This document shows, in pieces, positions 6,114 through 16,900 of a stretch of DNA of 23,673 nucleotides (position 1 is the stretch's first letter; each line of letters starts with the position of its first letter). A model generated the notes under the pieces. It did no database searches and was not told the origin of the DNA. It saw only the letters and a program-made list of their open reading frames with translations. The DNA lies in the IMG/VR virus record IMGVR_UViG_3300030108_001807, positions 1-23,673 of that record; one strand, 5' to 3'. A program made the position numbers and the translations under genes. Source of the DNA: a virus.

Positions 6114-7462
6114 TGCCTTTAAGTAGAGAAGAAAGAAAATTACTACATCAAAAAAGTAAACAACCTACATTTGGTGTAAATGAACCAGATTCTAGAGAAG
6201 GCCATGATGGAGATATATCTTTTAGAAAAGTTGAAAATGCTGGTACAGTGCAGTACGTTAAGCGTAATGGTGATTGGTTGGCAATGTCATCTTCTGGTAA
6301 TATGCCAATGGGAAGAACTATTACGTCTTCTTCATTAACAAGCTCTGGAGTTAGTGTACATTCAGATTTAAGTAGTTTAGGAAGTGACGACCATCCTCAA
6401 TATTTATTAATAGATGGAAGCAGAGCAATGGTTGGAGATTTAACTCTTGAAGGTGGAGATGGAGCTTTAACATTTACTTCTGGTAATAGTTCCATAAAAA
6501 TACCAGATAACAAAACAGCTAGTCTTGTTATAGAAGAAGCTGATACCGCATACTTAACATTTGTGACTACTGATAGTGGAGAAAAAATAACACTTGGTAA
6601 AAAATTAGAAGCTGGTTCAGTAGAAATAGAAGGAAGTGCATTTGATATAGATGGTGGAGCAATAGATGGAACTCCTATAGGTGCAAACTCTCATACTACT
6701 ATCAAAGGAACTACAATAGATGCGACTACTGACTTTACAGTAGGAACAACTGTTATTACAGATGACCAAATTCAAATGAGTCCTACTAATGGTATTTTTA
6801 CATTATCTAGTACAACAAATGGAGCAAGTACCATTTCTACTATTGATAGCACTGCTTCCAATGCAGCGTCTTTATTATTGCAACTCCAAGGCCCATTAAT
6901 AGTTGCATCTAGTAGTCAAGAAATAAAATTCCATGATGGAAGTAATTATGTATTTGAGTTTGATACTGCTGATGTAAAATTTAAAATGGCTGACGATGCT
7001 GATACTGGAGATTTTTTTGAAATATCTACAACTCAACATGGAGCTACTACTATTAAAACAGTAGATGATGATGCTACAGCTGCTAATCTAACATTTGATA
7101 TAGATGGCAATATAGATTTTAAACAAACTTCTGGAACTACTAGATATGCATTTAATCTTGATTCTACTCCAGAATTAGATGTGACTGGAGATTTTACAAT
7201 AGACGGCAGTGGTAGCATTACAATTGATTCAACATCGGGAGTTGCTATAATAGAAAATGGACAAGAGGTAATCAAGGTAGACACAGATAGAATAATACAT
7301 TTTAATAATTATTCCCAAACAAGTATATACAATATGTACGGATGGAATAATCAAGCAGACAAATATCATTTCACAAGTGGAAATGCTGATTTTAAACAAA
7401 ACTATTCTGTATTAAGTTTTTTTGAAGAAATCACAACCGACCATGTAACATACCCAGTATAA
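6113..7462 (+). CDS. tail-fibre-like repeat protein, 449 aa
   Basis: The N-terminal part includes GHDGDISFRK and a VQYVKRNGDWLAMSS segment (about 30-60), followed by SDDHPQYLLIDGSRAM (about 91-106), a motif very common in phage tail fibres. Residues about 180-190 (GGAIDGTPIGA) are another fibre signature. Two copies of a repeat occur at about 230-245 (LSSTTNGASTISTID) and 302-316 (ISTTQHGATTIKTVD), with 8 of 15 residues identical and a period of about 71-72. Composition is rich in T, S, G, D and I, as in beta-helical trimeric fibres. The C-terminus is less repetitive and could be the receptor-facing part. No intramolecular chaperone motif was recognised. Confidence 0.75.
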   Translation: MPLSREERKLLHQKSKQPTFGVNEPDSREGHDGDISFRKVENAGTVQYVKRNGDWLAMSSSGNMPMGRTITSSSLTSSGVSVHSDLSSLGSDDHPQYLLIDGSRAMVGDLTLEGGDGALTFTSGNSSIKIPDNKTASLVIEEADTAYLTFVTTDSGEKITLGKKLEAGSVEIEGSAFDIDGGAIDGTPIGANSHTTIKGTTIDATTDFTVGTTVITDDQIQMSPTNGIFTLSSTTNGASTISTIDSTASNAASLLLQLQGPLIVASSSQEIKFHDGSNYVFEFDTADVKFKMADDADTGDFFEISTTQHGATTIKTVDDDATAANLTFDIDGNIDFKQTSGTTRYAFNLDSTPELDVTGDFTIDGSGSITIDSTSGVAIIENGQEVIKVDTDRIIHFNNYSQTSIYNMYGWNNQADKYHFTSGNADFKQNYSVLSFFEEITTDHVTYPV

Positions 7463-7464
7463 TT

Positions 7465-8658
7465 ATGGCAGTAGATAAAAATAATAAAGCAGCTTATCGA
7501 GAATTAAGATATATAAAAATACCAGATAGGAGATTGATTTCTGGTTTTTTAACAATTAATGTTGTTAATCATAATGACAATGATGCTCAAAATGATTTTA
7601 ACCAAGCAGTACATGAAAAACATGGTGTTAGCCCTACTTCATTAACTAATGAAATAAAATATTCAGATACATTTACAGGAACAAACTCTACTCCAGATTT
7701 TAATTCTACTCAAGACAGAGGTCGAGATGGAATGAAACATTCATTTGCCGATTACGATTGTTTTGTTTTTCATGTTGCAGGTGGAATGAGTTTATCTGGA
7801 GGTATAAATGCTCCTGAGTCTGGAAGCACAGCATATTCTGGAGCAAGTGCTTTATTATCCGCTGGTTTTATTTCTGGAAGCGACCCTTATTTTTGGACTG
7901 ATACAAGCGTTCAATTAACATCTGCCGAATTAAGTGGTACTTGGTATAAGCATTCAGACAATACTTCTAATCCTTTAGGTGACTATTGTTCTCATTTTAT
8001 AAAGTATCATTTAATTTCTAGAATTAATAATTCATCTGGTCATGGACTAGACCAAGAAGCTAGTAGCCAAAGAGTTTATGCAAAACATAGACCTATTCAT
8101 AGACAAACTTATGGTCACGCAGCTCTAGGAGCTGTAAATAATAGACTGTCTACGGCTGTTGTTTCTAATGAATATGTTTTATCTCATGGAATATATGATA
8201 CTGAAGATTCTCAAGGAACCGATTTAGGAGCATCTTCTTATACTACTCTTGGAGAAGGAAGAAGTTCTGGTACTAATCAAAATTTTGTAAAAATAGAAAC
8301 AACTGGTAGAACGACTGGTGAAGTTCAAGATTCTTCTGGTAATTTAACAACTACTGATGGAAATACGTATTTTAATCCTGTAGATATTATTAAAATATAT
8401 GGAACACATAGATTGAAATTTGATAGTCATACTGCTTTGGGTAATAAAATTTGGTCTCATAATGGAGCAAGAGCTATTCACGATACTGACTTTTGGGATT
8501 TAGTAATAGATATTGGATTAAGAGGTAATAATCCTAATGGGGCAAGTTCGTTTGGAACTCCAGATAAATCGTTAGTAAAACCTCAAATAAATGTTATGTT
8601 TCAACCTTTTGGTGAAACTGCTGAATTTGATATATCTACAAGTCAACATACATCATAA
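7465..8658 (+). CDS. unrecognised probable virion protein, 397 aa
   Basis: I do not recognise a family. The protein opens with AAYRELRYIKIPDRRLISGF (about 9-28), has Ser/Gly/Thr-rich stretches typical of secreted or virion proteins, many histidines in the middle (YAKHRPIHRQTYGHAALGAV, about 208-227), and a hydrophobic-strand end (INVMFQPFGETAEFDI). There is no signal peptide, membrane helix or catalytic motif I can identify. It starts two bases after the tail-fibre stop and precedes the internal-protein genes, so a tail-tip, receptor-binding or fibre-associated role is plausible. That is inferred from position and composition only. Confidence 0.55.
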   Translation: MAVDKNNKAAYRELRYIKIPDRRLISGFLTINVVNHNDNDAQNDFNQAVHEKHGVSPTSLTNEIKYSDTFTGTNSTPDFNSTQDRGRDGMKHSFADYDCFVFHVAGGMSLSGGINAPESGSTAYSGASALLSAGFISGSDPYFWTDTSVQLTSAELSGTWYKHSDNTSNPLGDYCSHFIKYHLISRINNSSGHGLDQEASSQRVYAKHRPIHRQTYGHAALGAVNNRLSTAVVSNEYVLSHGIYDTEDSQGTDLGASSYTTLGEGRSSGTNQNFVKIETTGRTTGEVQDSSGNLTTTDGNTYFNPVDIIKIYGTHRLKFDSHTALGNKIWSHNGARAIHDTDFWDLVIDIGLRGNNPNGASSFGTPDKSLVKPQINVMFQPFGETAEFDISTSQHTS

Positions 8659-8711
8659 TGCTATTGGATAAAATAAATATGTTAATTAAATTAAATAGTA
8701 AAAGTATATAG
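8658..8711 (+). other. 17-codon minigene in a short AT-rich gap
   Basis: The 57-base gap before the next gene holds an ATG in TAATG overlap with the upstream stop and a 17-residue frame (MLLDKINMLIKLNSKSI) ending at TAG 8709-8711, four bases before the next ATG. No Shine-Dalgarno is present before either start. It may be a coupling peptide that carries ribosomes to the 8716 gene, or a chance frame in AT-rich DNA. A weak promoter-like TTGGAT (8664-8669) is not convincing. Confidence 0.25.
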
Positions 8712-8715
8712 TCAT

Positions 8716-9390
8716 ATGTCCACAGCAACAAAAATAAAATCAGCAATAAGAAGTAGAGGAGCATCTCAAAGAAACATTACTGAACAACTTGCTGGTGTTA
8801 CTGAAGAGTTATTAAAAGCACAAGAATCTTCTAACCTTTCTAGAATGAGACAACAAGAGTATGATAGGATGTTTGGAACTTTATCTTCTGGATTAGAATT
8901 AAGCTCCACAATAGTTGAAAATATTAAAAAAGATGCTAAATTGCAAAAGGATATAGAATTTTATGAGAAATCTCTTCCATTAGAAGCTAGAAGCCAATAT
9001 AGAGTTGAAAAAGCAGATATTTCTTTGATGGATGTATTTAGAGAAAAAAATACATTAACTGAATTTTTATCTCAAGAAGATAGATACTTTTTAGGTGAAA
9101 GAGAATTAGGAAGTAAATATGATGTAGCTGCTAGAGGTCAGGAAATAAGGTCTAAATCTTTAGTTAAAAATTTATTAGAATCTACAGATGGTTTTTCAAT
9201 GATGGATACTAGACCTAAGTTTGATGCTAAATTAAAAGAACCTAAATTAGATATTGATATAGGTAAAATATTTCAACGTAAAAAATCAATTTTAGTTGAT
9301 GAGGGCAGGACTATGAAAGCTGCTGGTGATGATTCAGAAGTTATATCTTTAGGAGATTATTTTGACCAATTTCAAGGAGAAGGTAGTTAA
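8716..9390 (+). CDS. probable internal virion protein, 224 aa
   Basis: The protein is strongly helical and charged. Its N-terminal segment KIKSAIRSRGASQRNITEQL is followed by Gln/Glu-rich helices (LLKAQESSNLSRMRQQEYDR) and later short loops. No membrane segment or catalytic motif was seen. It is the first of three helical proteins placed directly before a giant gene, matching the layout of podovirus internal-core or ejection genes (the T7 gp14-15-16 order), although no residue similarity is claimed. It ends with a TAATG overlap to the next gene. AGGAGAAGG near its 3' end is the ribosome binding site of that neighbour. Confidence 0.55.
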   Translation: MSTATKIKSAIRSRGASQRNITEQLAGVTEELLKAQESSNLSRMRQQEYDRMFGTLSSGLELSSTIVENIKKDAKLQKDIEFYEKSLPLEARSQYRVEKADISLMDVFREKNTLTEFLSQEDRYFLGERELGSKYDVAARGQEIRSKSLVKNLLESTDGFSMMDTRPKFDAKLKEPKLDIDIGKIFQRKKSILVDEGRTMKAAGDDSEVISLGDYFDQFQGEGS

Positions 9391-9887
9391 TGTTATTAGA
9401 AGCAATAGGATTCGGATTAACAGTAGCTCAAGAATTTGGTGCTACTGATAGAGCTAGAAGAGAAGGAAGAAGGCAAACAACCTTTCTTTCAAATGCATTA
9501 AAAGATTTAGGATTAGCTGAAAAATCATTACAAGAATCATTGGGTGGTAGTTTAGCTTTGCCTACATTAGAAGCAGAAAGAGCATTAGATGTTGTATCTG
9601 AATCTGGTGAAAGAACAATGCGACAAATTGGACAAAAACAAGACCAAATTAGTCAAGCAACTGGATTTGCTAATATTGCTATGGATGACGATATGATAAA
9701 AGATATAAGAAAAGAATTTAAAAGAAAACGAGAAGATATAGATATTTCACTTACTAAAAGTTTAACTGATGTATTTTCTGAATTTGAAAGACAAAAATTT
9801 GAAATGAGGTCTCAACGTCAGCAATTAGAAATGCAAAAGAAAATGGCTGAACAACAAGCTAATACCAGATATTTTGGTATTTTTTAA
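9390..9887 (+). CDS. probable small ejection protein with hydrophobic N-terminus, 165 aa
   Basis: The N-terminus MLLEAIGFGLTVAQEFGATD is a short hydrophobic, Gly-containing helix, followed by basic residues (RARREGRR) and long helical regions up to a Gln/Met-rich coiled coil (QRQQLEMQKKMAEQQA, about 142-157). A short protein with an N-terminal membrane-active helix and a coil is typical of the small internal protein that podoviruses eject first (the T7 gp14 role). The start has a strong AGGAGAAGG site and a TAATG overlap. Its last codons encode a hairpin followed by six T (9861-9885). The role is inferred from architecture and neighbours. Confidence 0.55.
   Translation: MLLEAIGFGLTVAQEFGATDRARREGRRQTTFLSNALKDLGLAEKSLQESLGGSLALPTLEAERALDVVSESGERTMRQIGQKQDQISQATGFANIAMDDDMIKDIRKEFKRKREDIDISLTKSLTDVFSEFERQKFEMRSQRQQLEMQKKMAEQQANTRYFGIF
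9861..9885 (+). terminator. weak hairpin plus T-run between ejection genes
   Basis: AATACCA (9861-9867) and TGGTATT (9875-9881) are a perfect 7-bp inverted repeat with a 7-base loop, and T runs from 9880 to 9885. The stem has only two G-C pairs, so it would be a weak terminator or attenuator, or a chance structure in AT-rich coding DNA. Confidence 0.3.
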
Positions 9888-9892
9888 TAAAT

Positions 9893-10960
9893 ATGTCACA
9901 AACACTACAAGCATTAAACTCAATACTTAAATACAGACAAGAAAGAGAACGTCAGAAAATTGACAAGTCTTTAGCTATGTTGGATATAGGTAGAAAGATA
10001 CAACAACAAGAAATTGACAGAAGATATAATCAAGAATTAATGCAATTAAGAAAACAAGAATCTTTAAGAGCTGGTAGAAAAGAAAAGAGAGATATATTAA
10101 AAGCTGAACAAGATTTAAAAAAATCACAATTAGAAATCAAAAAGACAGAAAAAGAATTACAAATATTAGATGACCCAACATATCAAGAAACAAGAAAAGA
10201 ACAGGAAATTGCTTTAAGTGATTTTCAACTTGAAGAAGCAAGAATTAGTTTGCAAAATGCAAAAGCTAAAATAAAAACAGATGCATTTGACCAATATAAA
10301 GTTGTTGAGGAAAATAGATACTATCAACAAAGTGAAAACCTTTTAAATTCGATGCAATCATCTGGGATACTTCCTCCTGTTTTATTTTCTAAAGTTTCTG
10401 CTTTAGCAGCTGAAGGAGATTTTACTATAAAAAAAGCAAGAGACAATATTCTTAACTCTGTTGATGATGAACAATATGATTATTTAAATGCGCTTATAGG
10501 TAAAAAAAGTAAGTATGGAGATGCTATTCTAACTGGAATACATTCTTCTGAATTTAATAGAAGTAGAGCAACTGGTATTCGTGATAATAGTTATTTAATG
10601 GAAGTATTAGATGACTTTGCTGGTAGCATTGCTAATGATGCTTCTTTACAAAAACTTGCTTCTAATATAGGAATAGAACAACAACCATTATTAGAAACTC
10701 TTTATGCTATAACTAGAGTTCAAAAAAATAGACAGGATGTTCTTGCATCAATTAATGATGGTTCAACACAACAAGTATTAAATAGATTAGCTGAGATTGA
10801 TGTAAATAGACAAATTAAAGAATTAGGTGAAGCAGCCGCTGAACGAGATGATTTATTATTTAATCCTCAACAATTAATTTCTCCAGAAGAAAGAGATGTT
10901 TTAATGCAGACAATTAATCCTCGTACTGGAAAACCTTTTACTCTAGAAGAATTAGAATAG
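9893..10960 (+). CDS. coiled-coil internal virion protein, 355 aa
   Basis: Residues about 10-165 are an almost unbroken, highly charged helix rich in K, E, Q and R (for example KYRQERERQKIDKSLAMLDI at 13-32), predicting a long coiled coil. The C-terminal half is a globular helical region with DDFAGSIANDASLQKLASNI and ending RTGKPFTLEELE. No enzymatic motif was found. The gene lies immediately before the giant gene, one base from its ATG, as expected for a partner core or scaffold protein in the ejection apparatus. It might hold or guide the giant protein in the capsid; this is inferred. Confidence 0.55.
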   Translation: MSQTLQALNSILKYRQERERQKIDKSLAMLDIGRKIQQQEIDRRYNQELMQLRKQESLRAGRKEKRDILKAEQDLKKSQLEIKKTEKELQILDDPTYQETRKEQEIALSDFQLEEARISLQNAKAKIKTDAFDQYKVVEENRYYQQSENLLNSMQSSGILPPVLFSKVSALAAEGDFTIKKARDNILNSVDDEQYDYLNALIGKKSKYGDAILTGIHSSEFNRSRATGIRDNSYLMEVLDDFAGSIANDASLQKLASNIGIEQQPLLETLYAITRVQKNRQDVLASINDGSTQQVLNRLAEIDVNRQIKELGEAAAERDDLLFNPQQLISPEERDVLMQTINPRTGKPFTLEELE

Positions 10961-10961
10961 T

Positions 10962-13900
10962 ATGCCTACCCCAGAAGCTTTACAAGCTCTTATAAGAATC
11001 AGAAAAGAAAATGAACAGAATAATGAATATTCTAATATAAATCAATACAATGTAGATGAACCAGATGAAGTTGTAGATAGATTTGCAAATTCTTTATTAG
11101 CGCAACAAGGATTACCAGAACCAGAAACTGATGGAAATCTTGGTTTATTAAGAGACACAGGAGAAACTCTTTATAAATCAGCAGTTGCTGGTGTTTATGA
11201 ATTTGCAGAATCATTTGGATTTGGATTACCCGGTCTTGGAGAAGCTAGTTTAAAAAGATTTGCAGATATTGATTTAGGAATACAAGAAACAGCAAGAGAG
11301 TTTCAAGAAGAAAGTTCGTTAGCTGCTATTGCTGGTGGTATAGGAACTGGAGCAGGTTATTTAGTAGGATTACCAGTTAAAGGTTCTTTAGCTATTGCTA
11401 GGGGATTAGGTAGAGTTACTGGAATAACTGAACGTGCTATAAGGCAATTTGGAGGTCAAACACTAAAAACTGCAACTAAATCAGCTAGTAAAGTAGCAAA
11501 AGAATCTGGTCTTGATAAGAAAATAGTAAATGACTTTTCAAACAAATTAGCAACAGAAGCTACTCGATTAAGTGCTAGAAGTCAAAAAGCATCTACCACA
11601 TTTGCTGATTCGTTTAGTAGTAATATAGGTAAGTATATCGGTAGGGAGATGAAACTTGGTAGAATGACTGCCGACCAAGCTAAAGTTATAAGGAATATGC
11701 AAAAGGCAGTATTAGAAAAAGGTGTTCCTGTACAAAATTTACAACAACTAGCTACCTTAAAGTATGGTAATACGTTTATGGGTAGGGTTATTCCAGAGTT
11801 ATTAAATGATGCTTTTGTATTCTCAGTTGCAGATTTTACTTTAGACTTAACACAACAAGGTCAAAATATATTAAGAGACGAAACCAAAGATTTTGGAGAT
11901 ATAGATTATGCAGAAGCCTTAAAATCGGCTGGTTATGGTTTTATTGGTGGTTCTGTTATAAACATAGGAAGTGCTCCATTTAAAGCTCTTTCTAAAATGA
12001 ATAAATCTAGAGCAGATTTTATTGCTGGGGTAGCAGGTTATTTAGGTAAAAATACATACAAAAATAAAGATTTAGGATACCTTAGTAAACAATTAGCCCA
12101 TATGGCTGATATGAATAATATGAATGGTATGTCTAGTATTTTAAAAACTAAAGACTCTAATATAAACTTTTATAAAATAAATTTAGCCAATAGAGAACTT
12201 GCTCATAAAGGAATAGAAAGAGAACTTGTAAGAGAGTTTGGAGATGACGCTAAAAACCAAGCAATAAAATATTTAATGTCTCAAAGAAAAATGTATTCTA
12301 AGGAGATAATAAAAGAAGCAAGAAAAGAAGCTTGGGAAAATTATAAATCTATATGGGGTAGAATGGCATGGTCTGGTACATTAATGGGTGGGGTATCTTG
12401 GTTTGAATCTAATATGAGAGGATATGAAGTTGAAGCAGAAGATTTAATATCTAGTTTTATTATAGGTTCGTTTATGCAAAGAAGAGGCAATTTTGCAAAA
12501 GCTGATATGGGGCCTAGAATACAACGATTAAGAGATTCTTTACAAGCTTTAGATGTACCAGTTCAAAATACTTCTTTTGCTTCTAGTTTAGATGCTGGAG
12601 GTGAAAGATTTGGAGTTGGGTTAGCTAGGGATAATGCAGAGTTAACTGGTTATTTAAAAGAACAAAGAATAGTTAGCGATACAGATGAAACTATTACCAA
12701 TGAAAGATTAAGAACGGACTTAGGCGAAGAATCATTCCTAGATTATGATGTATTTCCAGGTCAGAGTGTTGACCCCACTAATGGAAAGTTTGAAACAATT
12801 CATAGTGTTTTAAGGGCAGATTTTAAGCATGTCAAAAGTCAAGACCAATTTTCAAAAGAACAAGTAGATGAAATATTTAAAATATTTAAAAGTCAAGGAT
12901 TGGATACTATTGACGATTTTAGAAAAGCAACTGATGAAAAAGTTGATATTGCTACAACTGGTTTAGAAAAATCAATTGTTTCAGTTCTTGAAGATATTAA
13001 CGGAGCTGGATTAGCAGACTTAAATATAGTATCTAATAGAAGAGGAATTATAACACCTAAAGATTTTGCAGCTTCTAATGATTTATTAAAAAGAGCAAGA
13101 GATGGTGAGTTCAAAGAATGGTTAGGTGGAAAAGAAGGACAGGAAGCTGAAACAGAAATAACTGATATGCTTGGTAGTCTTGAGATGGTAGCTGAAGTAT
13201 CAACAAGTTTAAATAATGCAACAGCAAATAAACAATCTAAAAACACTATAGTATCTGCTGAAAGCTTAAAGTCTGTTTACAATATAGTAAGAGATTCTGA
13301 AAGAGCAATTGACGATGGTATTCAAAACTTTGATGGCAGAAGAGAGTTTAAGTTTACTGAAATAGAATCTTATATAATGCCTATTATAAGAAATAAAAGC
13401 AACAAGATTACTAATTCTGTTATGGATGTGTTTTCTCCAGATAGAGTTGATGATAAATTAAGTAGCTTACTTGAAGATGTTGGAATACTACAAGATGGTA
13501 AAATAATAGATAATTATAGTGAGATAAATTCTAAGTCTGGAAGAAGTTCAGAACTAGAAAAAATACATGGTATCATTAAAACAATAGGTAAGTATGATTT
13601 AACAGATGAAATAACTAATAGAAATGTAGAAGATGATAGAATTGATGATTTAAAAAACTATTTAAATACTCTTGGATTACCAGTAGATACAATAAACAAA
13701 CCAAATTTAAAATTTGTTTATCATGGAATATTAAATGATATAAATAGAACAAGATTAGACAATTCTGTTACTAATGTTGCTGATGTTAATTTTATTATAA
13801 AGTTTTCTGGCAATAAAATATTTAGTAGACCGGGAGTTATATCAGATAAAGGAATAAGAGGTTTTTCATTTGTAAAAGTAGATATACCATCTGACCCACA

Positions 13901-16900
13901 ATTAGAAAAATTATATAATAATAAAATTAGAAGATTAAAAGAAGATACAGAAGGATTAGTAAATGTTGTTGGTAGTCCTATAATAATAAAAAATCCTACA
14001 ACAATTTCAGAATTAGAAAAAACATTAATCTCTATATATGGTGGTGTAGATAGAACTCAAGAAAATATAAAATTAAAAGAATTATTTGATGTTATGTCAA
14101 ATAGCAAACTAGATGCTGTTAAAGATAGAATGAAAGATTATATATCTAAGTTTGGAGAAGAAGCACAAATTGATATTTTAAGTATGTTAAAAACTCAAGG
14201 TATTATAAAAAAAGTTGACAAAGACCTTGAATTAGTAAATGACAATATTCTTTTAGAGAACTTTGAAGAAATAGATAAGTTCATTGTTAGACAGTCTTCT
14301 GATGATACAATTATAGAAAATGAAATTAAAAAAAGAAGAGAAATTGATAGATTATATATTGGGGATGCTAGTGATGTTATAAAGAATCCATCAATAAATG
14401 TTAATGACTTTCACGATAAATATAATTTTAAGCATAGAGACGTAGACCCAGATGGTGGTTTTGAGTTTAGGGATTTTTCTAGAGAAGATATATCTAAAAA
14501 AAGAGAAAATTTTGATGATATATATGAAAGAACAAAAGATGGAAAATTTCAAGTAACTGATGATACTATAAATAGATTCTATGAAAGGGTAGCAATAGGT
14601 TCAAAAGAATTTTCTACATTTAATAAAAAAGAAAAAAATAGATTAGTACAAGATGTTACTCAAATACTTTTTGGTGAAAAAGATAAGAAGTTTATTAAAA
14701 AATTAAAAATAGAGAATAATAAAGTTTTATTTGATGACAAGCAAGAAGTAATACAAGACAACCCTGTTAATAAATATTTTAAAAATTTAGGTATTAATTA
14801 TTCATTTTTTGATAATAATGTTTTAGTAAAAGAACCTGGCTATAAATCAGATGTTCCAACAGAAAGACTTTACAACATACTTCAAACCGAGAGTGTTCCA
14901 AGTGATTTAATTGCTAAAATATCAGAAATAAGAAAAGCAGTTGCTCAAGACTTAGCTCAACATACAATAACTAAAGAAGATGGATTTGGTGAGAAGTTCG
15001 ATAGAAACGATAGGTCCGATGGTGATTCAATAGCGGATAGAGATATTGTTCAAACATCAGAAGTTGGTATTAAAAAACTAGATATATACGATGGCATGGA
15101 TAGTATTGTAATAAAAACTACGGATGTTAAAAAGATTGTAGAAGACTTTACAAGATTTTATGATGAGTACACAACTAAAAAGGATAGTGATGGTAATGAT
15201 TTACTAAATCCTTCAACTAAAAAAGCATTAGATACTATTAAAAAAAGTTTTGATGAAACAATTGAAGAAAATTTATATGATGATTTTAAAGTAGAATTAG
15301 CAACACGATATTTAATTTTAGAAGCTGGTTTTAAAAGCAAAGAAAACAAACTTCTTTATGAAATCATGAACTCTTCAGATTCTGAGTTTGTAGATAAATA
15401 CACAAAACGTATAAAATTATATTCAACCAAAAGTTTTGTTAGACCTACTGAGGATTATATAAAACAATTATTAATTGCTAGGAAACCTTTAGGTAAAAAT
15501 AAAGCATCTGAATTGTTAAAGAAAAGACTAAACAAGAGAGGTCATAGAGTTGCTATATGGGATGATGATACTGAATCAATGTCTAAAATTATTAAAGAAA
15601 CAGTAGAAGAGTTTAAAGGTGAGTATCCAGAATTAGAAAACTATAATCTAGAAAATATTATAGGTGGTGCTCATTCTAGAGTTTCTGGATTTGATAGTAT
15701 TGCTTACATATCAAAAGAAAGAATGATGGAGTATCATACATTAATGGGTCACAGCCCAAACTCTACAAACCCTATAAAGCCTGTTATTTCGTCTCAAGGC
15801 GAAGGAAAAACATTATTGTATGGTAAGACCTTACTTGTTCATTCTCCCGATTTAGAAGGGTTTTTTAACTTAAATAAAGATGTTGATATTTTACTTACTA
15901 AGTCTGGTGCAAAGGCATATGACGGTGGAGATGATACAATAATGACAGGATTGAGATGGGATGAATTGTCTTCTTTTCAGATTAGAGAGAATAAAAATAA
16001 AATTATAAGAAAAATAGATATAGATGGGATAGGGTTCAGACCAGAAAAAGATGCTAGAAGATTATCTGCTAGTGAAGGTGTTGGCGATTATAACTATATG
16101 GACATAGATGAACATGCTAGAGCATTTGAAGAAATTAGACCAGAATTAGAAGAAAATCTTGATTACATGATGGATATTATTGGGGACCCGTATAAGTTAA
16201 ATTCTTTTATGCAACAAAAGATGAGAGAAAATAACATACCAGAAGACTCAAATGAAGGTTCGCTACAACACTTAAGTACATTAATGTATTACTTAAAACT
16301 CAATGATTCAACAGCTGACCCAATGGATTACAGTATGAATCAAGTTCAGAAGTATTTAGCTAAAGAATATATTGATAATCTTTTTACTACTAGAAGGTCA
16401 ATTACAAATAGAATAAAAGGTGAGATAGATGAGGATTCTTTTAGGTATGGTGGACAAGCTCCCATAATACAATCTGCAATTGGTCATTTAGGTGGTGGAA
16501 GAAAAACAAGATTGCTACCCACTTTATTTGATAAGAATAATAAAAAAATATTAACTGGTCAAATTATGTTACCTCATGAAGAAAGAGGTACTAGAATATC
16601 TGTTCTTTCAAAAGAAGGAAAAAATATAAGAATACTTCAAAATACAAAAACTTTTACTATTGATGAGTTTATAGAAGATATTCAAGGTAAAATACCAAAG
16701 AGTGATGAAAAATATTTTACTAAAGATTTACTGACTGAAAACTCTACAATAGAAAGTGTTCATGAATTTTTACAAGCTGCATCTGAAATAACAAATACAA
16801 GATATGAATTAGGTATTATATCTAGAAGAAACCCAAGAACAAGACCAGACGACATAACACTATTAGGATTGAAGGGATTTCTACCAAAAGATTCTGGATT

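Noticed and set aside
8664-8692. Sigma-70-like promoter in the gap before 8716
   Set aside because: TTGGAT and TAAATT match consensus poorly, and any AT-rich gap would contain such a pair.
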